NCBI GenBank assembly: GCA_022360715.1
Contig: JAKSCG010000078.1
Coordinates: 62,001 to 126,000, forward strand
Length of the DNA: 64,000 nt
From: Halanaerobiales bacterium
GTDB taxonomy: Bacteria; Bacillota; Halanaerobiia; Halanaerobiales; DTU029
Direction: 5' to 3'
Made by a program: the position numbers and the translations under genes. Of the stretch, positions 57,312-64,000 are shown one piece after another; position 1 is the stretch's first letter, and each line of letters begins with the position of its first letter. The notes under the pieces were generated by a model. That model was not told where the DNA came from and did no database searches. It saw only the letters and a list, made by a program, of their open reading frames with translations.

Positions 57312-58218
57312 CACTGTTTCCCCCCTCCATCAGGTGTTCGGCAAATTCATCCTGGATCATAAACCTCCGCAAAGAAGGAGCTCCCAGGGCCAGAATAACC
57401 AATACTGCTGTTACTACCTTTAAATCAGTTGGGGCAAAGCCCAATTGTAAGGCAATGGCGATCGCCATCCGGTAAATAATCGACCCAATAATTACCCCGA
57501 AGGTCGCCAGAGGAATTCTACTGGTTCTAATGACAACCTCCCCGATAATTACGGAAGCCAGGCCGATTACAATCATTCCGATCCCCATCCCGATATCGGT
57601 GAACCCTTGATACTGGGCGACCAGACCGCCGGAAAGGGCAACCAGGCCATTGGCCAGAGCCAGACCCATTATTTTAACATAATCGGTATTTACCCCCAGA
57701 CTTTCAATCATAACCGGGTTATCGCCGGTAGCCCGAATAGCCATCCCTATCTCTGTATAAAGAAAATAATCCAGGATAAATTTAATTAAAAAAACGATGA
57801 GTACAAAAGAGATTAAAGTAATATAGCGAGGATTCAAGTTCCAGTCCTTCAGGATGGTAATAATTGTCTCTTCTCTTAGCAAGGGAATATTAGACCGACC
57901 CATGATCCTTAGATTAATCGAATATAAAGAAGTCATTGTTAAAATTCCGGCTAACAGACCGGCGATCCTTAACTTGGTATTAATTACCCCGGTGATCATC
58001 CCGGCCATTGCCCCGGCCAGAAAGGCCAAAAATGTTGCCAAAAAAGGATTGGTCCCAAGCACGATTGCCTGGGCGGTTATAGCTGCTCCCAGCGGAAAAC
58101 TTCCCTCAACGGTCAGGTCAGGAAAATCCAAGATCCGAAAGGTTAAATAAACCCCTAGGGCTAAAAGGCCAAAGGCCAGACCCTGTTCCATTGTTCTTAA
58201 AAATAGTGTCAACCACAT
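57295..58218 (-). CDS. ABC transporter permease (TrpXYZ-like)
   Basis: A 307-residue permease of the branched-chain-amino-acid/ribose-type fold (EQGLAFGLLALGVYLTFRILDFPDLTVEGSFPLGAAI), with about eight helices. GVNTDYVKIMGLALANGLVALSGGLVAQYQGFTDIGMGIGMIVIGLASVIIGE is typical of the PF04392-linked systems. It lies between the binding-protein gene and the ATPase. Confidence 0.9.
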   Translation of the reverse strand: MWLTLFLRTMEQGLAFGLLALGVYLTFRILDFPDLTVEGSFPLGAAITAQAIVLGTNPFLATFLAFLAGAMAGMITGVINTKLRIAGLLAGILTMTSLYSINLRIMGRSNIPLLREETIITILKDWNLNPRYITLISFVLIVFLIKFILDYFLYTEIGMAIRATGDNPVMIESLGVNTDYVKIMGLALANGLVALSGGLVAQYQGFTDIGMGIGMIVIGLASVIIGEVVIRTSRIPLATFGVIIGSIIYRMAIAIALQLGFAPTDLKVVTAVLVILALGAPSLRRFMIQDEFAEHLMEGGNSDAGNR

Positions 58219-58247
58219 CAGTAAGTCATCTCCCGACTAATTGCTTA

Positions 58248-58268
58248 ACCTCGCCCCACGGGCGAGGT
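58248..58268 (-). terminator. Intercistronic hairpin after TrpX-like gene
   Basis: ACCTCGCCC - CAC - GGGCGAGGT, a perfect 9-bp GC-rich stem between the binding-protein and permease genes. Without a U-tract, so probably partial termination or message stabilisation. Confidence 0.55.
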
Positions 58269-58284
58269 ATGATCTGCTCGCATA

Positions 58285-59271
58285 TTATTGATTAATGATT
58301 TGATCAGCGGCTTCTGTTAACTGAGCCGGGATTTTAATCCCCATTTTGGCAGCTGCCGCAGCATTAATAACCAGTTTGGTTGTTTGCTGACTCTCAATCG
58401 GTAGGTTTTCAACCCGGGTTTCCCCCCGCAGTACCTTCAGAGCCATCTCTCCGGTCTGACGGCCTAAGGAATAATAACTCAGTCCCTCGGTGGCCAGACC
58501 ACCCCGTTCAACCGAGTCAGCTTCACCGACAATTAAAGGCAGGTCGTAATCTTCAGCGACCATCACTACCGACTCAATCGCCGAAACAACGGTATTATCA
58601 GTCGGTACATAAAATGCATCTACCCTTCCGGCCAGCGACTGGGCGGCTTGCAGGACATTGGAACTCGTATCAGCCGTTACTTCAACCAACTTTAACCCCT
58701 TTTCTTGACAGACCCTTCTGGCAATCTCAACCTGGACCAACGAATTAACCTCTCCGGCATTATAAATAATACCGACTTTACCGGTATCCGGTTGAAATTT
58801 CAATAAGAGTTCTATTTGTTTGGCTACCGGGGTCAGATCAGTTGTCCCGCTGACATTGGTATTAGGTAATTCCATACTCTCGACCAATCCGGCGGCAACC
58901 GGATCGGTGACCGCGGTAATCAAAATTGGTATGTCGGTTATAACATTAGCCACTGCCTGGGCTGTCGGGGTAGCAATTGCCAGAATTAAATCCGGTCTCT
59001 CCACCAGGAACTTCTGAGCAATCGTATTGGCAATCGAAATATCCCCCTGGGCATTCTGTAGGTCATAACTTACCTTCTCTCCGGCAACATAGCCCTTTTC
59101 GGTCAGTAGATCGATAAAGCCCTGTCGTGCCGCATCAAGTGACGGATGTTCTACGATCTGGATTACTCCGATCCGCATGACCTGATTGGCCCTTACCGGA
59201 AAAACAAGCATTAACAAAACTAACATTATCCCTAAACCACTTAAAACTACTCTGCTCCTCAACTTCTCCAT
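58285..59271 (-). CDS. ABC substrate-binding protein, PF04392/TrpX-like
   Basis: A 328-residue binding protein. Signal MEKLRSRVVLSGLGIMLVLLMLVFPVRANQ, no lipobox cysteine, then RIGVIQIVEHPSLDAARQGFIDLLTEKGY, the diagnostic opening of the family that includes TrpX, where the ligand is an aromatic amino acid. IAIATPTAQAVANVITDIPILITAVTDPVAAGLV follows near residue 95. Ligand not fixed: tryptophan/tyrosine or another small compound. Preceded by a near-consensus promoter; no T-box is recognisable. Confidence 0.88.
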   Translation of the reverse strand: MEKLRSRVVLSGLGIMLVLLMLVFPVRANQVMRIGVIQIVEHPSLDAARQGFIDLLTEKGYVAGEKVSYDLQNAQGDISIANTIAQKFLVERPDLILAIATPTAQAVANVITDIPILITAVTDPVAAGLVESMELPNTNVSGTTDLTPVAKQIELLLKFQPDTGKVGIIYNAGEVNSLVQVEIARRVCQEKGLKLVEVTADTSSNVLQAAQSLAGRVDAFYVPTDNTVVSAIESVVMVAEDYDLPLIVGEADSVERGGLATEGLSYYSLGRQTGEMALKVLRGETRVENLPIESQQTTKLVINAAAAAKMGIKIPAQLTEAADQIINQ

Positions 59272-59311
59272 GGTTTAATTTTACCTCCCAGATTAAATTA
59301 ATATTGCTAAA

Positions 59312-59341
59312 ATTATAACATGTGGACAAATCAGATGTCAA
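59312..59341 (-). promoter_or_regulatory. Near-consensus sigma-70 promoter of the TrpX-like operon
   Basis: Minus strand TTGACA - 18 bases - TATAAT, 40 bases before the start. Both hexamers are consensus. Confidence 0.8.
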
Positions 59342-59359
59342 ACTTGAATCAATCATATC

Positions 59360-59770
59360 TCAGCCATTACTAAACTGATAAGTATATTCAATCTCCGCAT
59401 TCAGGGAATTAACGGCCGAGCAGTATTTATCAAGGGAAAGTTCAATCGCCCTTTTTACATTTTTGTCGGTTAATCCCTTACCTTGCAAGAAGTAGTGCAG
59501 CTTAATTTTGGTAAAACGCTGAGGATATTGCTCAGCTCTACTGGCCTCTACCTCCATTCGAAAATCTTCCAGCTCTGCTTTCATTTTCTTTAATATTAAG
59601 ACAATATCGATCGCACTACAGCCGGCAGTCCCGTGCAGTAATAACTCCATCGGTCTGGCTCCCCGGTCCTTACCGCCGCTTTCCGGTGCTACATCCATTG
59701 TCAGCCGGTGCCCGGACTCTCCTTTAGCCGTAAACTCCAGTCCCTTTTCCCAGACTAATTCCGACTTCAT
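59360..59770 (-). CDS. OsmC-family protein
   Basis: A 136-residue OsmC/YhfA-type protein. The two conserved cysteines are in GTAGCSAIDIVLIL (near residue 51) and SLDKYCSAVNSLNAE (near residue 115). OsmC-type members use them to reduce hydroperoxides, YhfA-type roles are unknown. Monocistronic; separated from the aminotransferase by a divergent 104-bp gap. Confidence 0.9.
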   Translation of the reverse strand: MKSELVWEKGLEFTAKGESGHRLTMDVAPESGGKDRGARPMELLLHGTAGCSAIDIVLILKKMKAELEDFRMEVEASRAEQYPQRFTKIKLHYFLQGKGLTDKNVKRAIELSLDKYCSAVNSLNAEIEYTYQFSNG

Positions 59771-59874
59771 CTAAACAACCCCTTTCTCTTATCTTATTAA
59801 TCAATATTATATACAAAAAAGGCCATTTTAACAAATCGACTGTTTCTGCATAAAATAGTAGTTGAGGTGATCAG

Positions 59875-61191
59875 ATGGAATTAAAAAGTGCTTCTCCTTA
59901 CCGGAAATATCTAACCGGGCTGGATACTGAAATCCCCCTCGGCAACGGCCAATTTACTACATATATTAATTTCGATAATGCGGCTACTACTCCACCGCTA
60001 AAGTCCGTCCTCCAGGCAATCAATAATTTTGCTCCCTGGTATTCTTCGATCCATCGGGGTAAAGGCTATAAATCCCGGCTATCTTCTGATTTTTATGAAG
60101 AGTCCCGCCGAATCATCCTTAAATTCATCGGTGGTGATCCAGCTGCTCATAATGTTATCTATGTTAAAAATACCAGTGAAGCAATCAATAAACTGGCTAA
60201 TCGGCTTGTTCAGATCAATGATCAGCAAAGCCTGGTCTTATCTACCGAAATGGAACACCATTCCAATGATCTCCCCTGGCGAAAAAATTTTCCGGTTGAT
60301 TTTATTGCCGTTAATCAACAGGGCCAGCTTTGCCTGGCCGACCTGGAAGCAAAATTAATCAAATATCGCGGTCGGGTAAAGCTGGTCGTGCTAACCGGCG
60401 CCTCCAATGTTACCGGATACATCAACCCAATCCATCAAGCTGCCGGCCTATCACACCAATATGGCGCGCAAATAATGGTAGACGGAGCCCAATTAGTCCC
60501 CCATTATCCAGTTGATATTAAACCAATCGATCACCCGGAACATATTGATTATCTGGTCTTTTCTGCCCATAAAATGTATGCCCCCTTTGGCAGCGGAGTA
60601 CTGATCGGACCTTGCGCCACTTTTAAGCGAGGAACTCCTGATCATGTCGGAGGAGGTACGATCAAAGTAGTAACTACCAACTCAGTTTACTGGGCTGATC
60701 CCCCCCAGAAAGATGAAGTCGGCACACCCAATATCATGGGAGTAGTGGCCCTGGTCGAGGCCATTAAAACCTTGCAAAGGCTAAATTTAAAGGAGATTGC
60801 CGCTTATGAGCAGGCTTTAACTGAATATGCCATTAAGCAGCTAAAAAATTTACCCGGGATACAAATCTTCAACGATCAGTCAAATAATTGTTCTTGCCGT
60901 AACAACCCTGAAAAAGTAAGTATAATCCCGATTAATCTCCGCAATATATCACACCAAAACCTGGCTCAATTACTGGCCGAACGGGCAGGTATCGCTGTTC
61001 GCAACGGTTGCTTCTGTGCTCAGCCCTATATCCAGAAGCTTTTAAATCTATCAGCTTCGGAAATAAAGCGATATCTTAGCCAGCCTGATTTAGTCCGACC
61101 GGGACTGGTCAGAATAAGTTTCGGGATGTACAACCAAACCTCTGAAGTCGATCAGCTAATCAATTCCCTGGAAGGGATCATAAAATTGTGA
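59875..61191 (+). CDS. Cysteine-desulfurase-like class V aminotransferase
   Basis: A 438-residue class V PLP protein: INFDNAATTPPLKSV (residues ~30-45), VLSTEMEHHSNDLPWR, VLTGASNVTGYINPI, the PLP lysine in VFSAHKMYAPFGSG near residue 240, and a cysteine-containing segment RNGCFCAQPY near residue 378 as sulfur-acceptor loop. Resembles CsdA/SufS-type cysteine desulfurases or selenocysteine lyases. It is coupled to a DsrE-like gene, so sulfur or selenium transfer is plausible. GAGGTG precedes the ATG. Confidence 0.83.
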   Translation: MELKSASPYRKYLTGLDTEIPLGNGQFTTYINFDNAATTPPLKSVLQAINNFAPWYSSIHRGKGYKSRLSSDFYEESRRIILKFIGGDPAAHNVIYVKNTSEAINKLANRLVQINDQQSLVLSTEMEHHSNDLPWRKNFPVDFIAVNQQGQLCLADLEAKLIKYRGRVKLVVLTGASNVTGYINPIHQAAGLSHQYGAQIMVDGAQLVPHYPVDIKPIDHPEHIDYLVFSAHKMYAPFGSGVLIGPCATFKRGTPDHVGGGTIKVVTTNSVYWADPPQKDEVGTPNIMGVVALVEAIKTLQRLNLKEIAAYEQALTEYAIKQLKNLPGIQIFNDQSNNCSCRNNPEKVSIIPINLRNISHQNLAQLLAERAGIAVRNGCFCAQPYIQKLLNLSASEIKRYLSQPDLVRPGLVRISFGMYNQTSEVDQLINSLEGIIKL

Positions 61192-61244
61192 ATAAGAAAG
61201 CTAGCTTTTGCTCAAAATATTTAATAGTAAGGAGGAATGGGGCT

Positions 61245-61733
61245 GTGGATCATCCGGTCGACAAGAAAATAAACATCTTAATGTTCAGTGGGGATTATGA
61301 TAAAGCCTTAACTGCCTTGATCCTGGCTAATTCGGCCCAGGCAATGGGGGTTCAAGCAACGATCTTTTTCGCTTTCTGGGGCTTATTCCTCCTTAGGGAC
61401 CCCAAACACTTTTCCCTTGATCATAAAAGCTATTATGAGAAAATGTTTGGTCTGGTTACCCCCAAGGGTCCGGAGGAATTAACGATCTCCCGGATGAATA
61501 TGAGTGGGCTGGGCAAGCTGATGCTCGAGAAGATGATGGATAATGAGCAAACACCACATCTGTCCGCTTTTCTTCAGGAAGCCCGGGACAAAGGAGTTAA
61601 ATTTTACGGATGTCAGCTATCCGTCGAGGTAATGGGCTTTCACAAGGAAGAGTTAATTCCGGAAGTAGAGATCATGACCGCGCAGGATTACTTGAAAAAT
61701 GCCCTGGAATCAGATATCCAACTTTTTATCTAA
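61245..61733 (+). CDS. DsrE/DrsH-like family protein
   Basis: About 162 residues of the DsrE/DsrF/DrsH-like family: KINILMFSGDYDKALTALILANSAQAMGVQATIFFAFWGLFLLRD (residues ~8-52) and GVKFYGCQLSVEVMGF near residue 120 with its conserved cysteine. These proteins handle sulfur as persulfide carriers. The GTG at 61245 is chosen for its AAGGAGG; a GTG at 61188, overlapping the aminotransferase stop, would add 19 residues without family match. Likely partner of the upstream desulfurase. Confidence 0.85.
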   Translation: MDHPVDKKINILMFSGDYDKALTALILANSAQAMGVQATIFFAFWGLFLLRDPKHFSLDHKSYYEKMFGLVTPKGPEELTISRMNMSGLGKLMLEKMMDNEQTPHLSAFLQEARDKGVKFYGCQLSVEVMGFHKEELIPEVEIMTAQDYLKNALESDIQLFI

Positions 61734-61894
61734 ACAAATCACGCTAAGTTCTTAATTTCACAGGAACAAGCGACTCTTTTCCTTTAATTTACTTAACAGT
61801 CTCGTTTGTCAACCAGATTATTCCGGAAAAGAAAAGACTAATCAGCAAATTAGGTCGATATTACCAATTTTTTTTAGATTTTTTGTGAAATACC

Positions 61895-61923
61895 TTTACA
61901 AAGTCAATGATTGATTGTATAAT
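61895..61923 (+). promoter_or_regulatory. Near-consensus promoter of an orphan transcript
   Basis: TTTACA - 17 bases - TATAAT on the plus strand, in a 345-bp interval between two genes that converge here. The predicted start is near 61930. Confidence 0.7.
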
Positions 61924-61929
61924 ATAGAT

Positions 61930-62015
61930 AACCCCTTATAAGAACATAATGCTATAAGAAAGGCCAACTAAAAGTCGAAAAGACTTAAATATTTTATAAG
62001 GGGATAATATAAACT
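61930..62015 (+). ncRNA. Candidate small structured RNA
   Basis: From the predicted start, CCCCTTATAA (61932) pairs with TTATAAGGGG (to 62003), closing about 70 nt that contain a small hairpin AAGTC-GAAAA-GACTT. The closing stem is followed by a T7 tract, which would terminate it. No ORF over a few codons is present on this strand. Class not recognised. The preceding 61734-61894 shows nothing else. Confidence 0.4.
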
Positions 62016-62024
62016 TTTTTTCAT
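61968..62024 (-). CDS. 18-residue ORF with a perfect ribosome site (candidate)
   Basis: Minus-strand ATG at 62024 with AAGGAGG seven bases upstream; encodes 18 residues beginning MKKSLYYPLIKYLSLF and ends TAG. It overlaps the candidate RNA in antisense and lies after the kinase's hairpin. Possibly a leader-type peptide, possibly chance. Confidence 0.25.
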   Translation of the reverse strand: MKKSLYYPLIKYLSLFDF

Positions 62025-62041
62025 TTTTTATCCTCCTTTTT

Positions 62042-62074
62042 AGAGAACCAACTGTTGAAGACAGTTGGTTCTCT
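62042..62074. terminator. Strong hairpin after histidine-kinase gene
   Basis: AGAGAACCAACTGT - 5 bases - ACAGTTGGTTCTCT, a perfect 14-bp stem just after the kinase stop. No real U-tract on either strand, but stem strength suggests transcript ending for the two-component operon. Confidence 0.65.
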
Positions 62075-62078
62075 TCGC

Positions 62079-63437
62079 TTACAGGCCCTCTTTCGGCAGA
62101 GTGACATAAACCCCGGTTCCCACACCCGGTTGGCTTTCGATCCTTAATTCTCCCTGGTGATTGTCGATAATCATTTTGGCAATAGCCAGACCCAAACCGG
62201 TTCCTTTTTTGACGGAACGGGCTTTATCTACGCGATAAAACCTCTCTAAAATACAAGGCAGGTCTTGTTCCGGGATCCCAATCCCGGTATCTAACACCCT
62301 CAATTCAATCAAATCCTGGCGCTCAAATGAATTAATCGTAATTTCTCCACCAGCCGGTGTATATTTTATGCTATTATCAATAAAGGCCCGCAACATCTGT
62401 TTAATTAATTTGCGATCACCGGCAAATTGCACCGGGGCATTATTGTCACACTTAACCTTTATTCCTTCGGCCAGCATCTCTGTTTCCCGGAGCACTTCTT
62501 CGATCAGCTCCTCTAAACGGAAAAAGACCCGTTTAATCTCCAGGCTTTTAATATCACCCCGGGCCAGAAAGAGCAGATTTTCTACTAATGACCCCATATT
62601 GTCAATCTCATTTTTAATCGCTTCGATCCCTTCATCCCGGATCTCCTCTTTTTCCTTACCCCAACGGTGGAGTAGATTAATATAGCCCTGGATGACGGAA
62701 ATAGGGGTCCTTAATTCATGTGAAGCATCAGCGACAAATTGTTGTTGACCGGCAAAAGCCTCTTCAAGTCGATCTAGCATCGAATTAAAAGTCTGGGCCA
62801 GGTCGGTCAGCTCATCCTCCGGTCCTTTTATCTCCAGTCGTTGACCCAGATCAGAGATACTGATACTACGCGCCGTATTGGTTAACAGACTAATTGGTTT
62901 CAGCATCCTGCGGGTTAAGGTATACCCGGTAATAATCGCGCCGATTATCCCGAGGAGGCTGGTCAGGAAAAGAGTCTTGGACAGGGTATTTAAAAACTGG
63001 TATTCCCTGGTCATATCGAGTACTACCTGGAGGTAACCAATAAAGTTCCCCCGGTTGATCAGAAAAACACTTCGATAAATAAAGGCCCGCTCAGCCATAA
63101 TCAGTTCATTATACCCCTGTTTTAGCGGAATATCGATCTCCCGTAAAGACCTGGATTGGACGACAATACTCTTATTAGTGGAAAGGATCCGGAAATAAAG
63201 ATTTTTATTGTCAAGTTCACCGATTAACTCATCAGTTAATTCTTCCCCACGATTCATCCGGTTTAATATTAACTCAATACTGTTATTAAGGGAATTCTGG
63301 GTACTAATCAGTACAAAATAGCGGATACCGAAAAAAGCAGCCCCATTAATCACTAATAAAACCATAATAAACATAACGGCAAAGATCGTTGTTAATTTAC
63401 CGGAGATTGTTCTCCACCAGACAATAATATTCTTCAT
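62079..63437 (-). CDS. Sensor histidine kinase
   Basis: A 452-residue membrane histidine kinase. Transmembrane helices at about residues 15-37 and 155-180 bracket an extracytoplasmic sensor region; HAMP at ~180-235; the H-box is FVADASHELRTPISVIQGY near residue 240; N-box FIDNSIKYTPAGG, G1 DTGIGIPEQDL and G2 GTGLGLAIAK complete the ATPase domain. Partner of the overlapping response regulator. Signal unknown. Confidence 0.93.
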   Translation of the reverse strand: MKNIIVWWRTISGKLTTIFAVMFIMVLLVINGAAFFGIRYFVLISTQNSLNNSIELILNRMNRGEELTDELIGELDNKNLYFRILSTNKSIVVQSRSLREIDIPLKQGYNELIMAERAFIYRSVFLINRGNFIGYLQVVLDMTREYQFLNTLSKTLFLTSLLGIIGAIITGYTLTRRMLKPISLLTNTARSISISDLGQRLEIKGPEDELTDLAQTFNSMLDRLEEAFAGQQQFVADASHELRTPISVIQGYINLLHRWGKEKEEIRDEGIEAIKNEIDNMGSLVENLLFLARGDIKSLEIKRVFFRLEELIEEVLRETEMLAEGIKVKCDNNAPVQFAGDRKLIKQMLRAFIDNSIKYTPAGGEITINSFERQDLIELRVLDTGIGIPEQDLPCILERFYRVDKARSVKKGTGLGLAIAKMIIDNHQGELRIESQPGVGTGVYVTLPKEGL

Positions 63438-64000
63438 TATCGATCATCTCGCAGCACATAGCCTACTCCCCGAACCGTATGAATTAGCTTTTGCGCAAAG
63501 GGTTCATCGATCTTACTCCTTAAATAACGGATATAAACGTCAACTACATTGGTTTCACCGATATAATCATAACCCCATATTTTATTTAATATTTCTTCCC
63601 TGGGTAAAACAATTCCTTTGTTTCTCAGCAGATAAGCCAAGAGGTCAAACTCCTTTTTGGTCAGCTCAATTAGTTCGCCCTTTCTTTTAACCTGGTATTT
63701 ATTCAGATCAACTATCAGGTTTTGGGCCTGCAAAATATTGTCTTCCCGCTCCTGTTTGTCCCGTCTTCGCAAGTGGACCCTGATTCTGGCCAGTAGTTCC
63801 TCAATGGCAAAAGGCTTAGTAATATAATCATCAGCACCAATATCCAGTCCCTCTACTTTATCAAAAACAGCATCTCTGGCTGTGACCATAATAACCGGCA
63901 GATCAGAAATTTTCCTGATTTCACGACAAACCTCACGACCATCCATCTCCGGTAACATGATATCCAGCAGAACCAGGTCAAAATCCTCTTCTGCTACCCT
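63437..64000 (-). CDS. OmpR-family response regulator (cut by right edge)
   Basis: The C-terminal ~187 residues of an OmpR/PhoB-type regulator; the start lies beyond 64000. The last visible receiver part has EEDFDLVLLDIMLPEMDGREV (phospho-acceptor Asp in LLDIMLPEMDG), MVTARD and the lysine DYITKPFAIEELLARI. The winged helix covers LTKKEFDLLAYLLRNKGIVLPREEILNKIWGYDY and VDVYIRYLRSKID. The stop overlaps the kinase start (TAATG). Confidence 0.93.
   Translation of the reverse strand, partial: RVAEEDFDLVLLDIMLPEMDGREVCREIRKISDLPVIMVTARDAVFDKVEGLDIGADDYITKPFAIEELLARIRVHLRRRDKQEREDNILQAQNLIVDLNKYQVKRKGELIELTKKEFDLLAYLLRNKGIVLPREEILNKIWGYDYIGETNVVDVYIRYLRSKIDEPFAQKLIHTVRGVGYVLRDDR

Noticed and set aside
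59135-59356. Alternative-frame ORF over the TrpX-like promoter
   Set aside because: Covers the consensus promoter and antisense frames with no family match; a shadow of the TrpX-like gene.
1-64000. CRISPR arrays, rRNA and tRNA genes
   Set aside because: No regularly spaced repeats, rRNA-like stretches or convincing cloverleaf sequences were noticed on either strand by eye.

Overview
The window reads as chromosomal DNA of an anaerobic Bacillota (Clostridia-like) bacterium. Start sites carry AGGAGG-type Shine-Dalgarno sequences, GTG and TTG starts are common, and the gene content (Mo-hydroxylases, Lar nickel-cofactor genes, AzgA-type permease, ArsR/TetR/XRE/GntR regulators) fits that group. 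None of the four solute-binding proteins shows a clear canonical lipobox cysteine, which hints at a two-membrane (diderm) member. Almost all genes are on the minus strand. The backbone is moderately GC-balanced, but roughly 33.8-44.5 kb (and the gene at 26.6-28.0 kb) is visibly AT-rich and full of remnants.

Layout. (1) 0-2.4 kb: Fur-controlled FecCD-type iron/siderophore importer, incomplete at the left edge. (2) 2.6-5.9 kb: a second FecCD/BtuF-type importer behind a ModE-like regulator and a perfect ModE-box-like inverted repeat; a molybdate/tungstate importer is the best reading. (3) 5.9-26.5 kb: a purine/N-heterocycle catabolism supercluster: AzgA-type permease, adenine deaminase, PreA-like Fe-S flavoprotein, THEP1-like NTPase, two complete Mo-hydroxylases (one with its Mo subunit split as in nicotinate dehydrogenase), SsnA, an 8-oxoguanine-deaminase-like enzyme, an amidohydrolase, a hydantoinase, an XRE-cupin regulator and two fold-type II PLP enzymes. 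The Mo importer beside it presumably feeds the hydroxylases. (4) 26.6-28.0 kb: AT-rich secreted DUF3887/DUF4932-like protein. (5) 28.3-33.7 kb: threonine aldolase, then an ArsR - aldo/keto reductase - larE - larB - larC operon for the nickel-pincer cofactor, with larC interrupted at an A11 run. (6) 33.9-36.0 kb: TetR-controlled CrtI-like oxidoreductase.

(7) 36.1-44.7 kb: an accessory, decaying island: two broken transposases, an ABC exporter followed by a twice-frameshifted radical SAM/SPASM gene and a truncated PqqD-like gene (remains of a peptide-modification locus), a zinc-ribbon protein, a methyltransferase, a flavin-reductase-like protein, remnants of two MNT/HEPN (HepT-MntA-like) pairs, an alpha/beta hydrolase, and several dispersed repeats, including a GATTTAGTGGGAGAGG motif found five times in the window. 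(8) 44.7-46.8 kb: glutamate dehydrogenase and ferritin. (9) 46.8-56.5 kb: sugar-uptake operon (ABC importer, GatZ/KbaZ-like protein, BadF/NagK-type kinase, DUF5107-TPR protein) with a GntR/HutC repressor whose likely operators overlap two promoters. (10) 56.5-59.3 kb: TrpXYZ-like ABC importer with a near-consensus promoter. (11) 59.4-64 kb: OsmC protein, a cysteine-desulfurase-like aminotransferase with a DsrE-like partner, an orphan promoter with a hairpin transcript, and an OmpR/histidine-kinase pair running off the right edge.

The strongest leads are the ModE/FecCD/Mo-hydroxylase association, the unconventional purine route (split hydroxylase, altered PreA-like active site, two PLP enzymes, and no recognisable YgeW/YgeX/YgeY/YgfK in the window), the larC A11 junction, and the degenerate radical SAM peptide locus.
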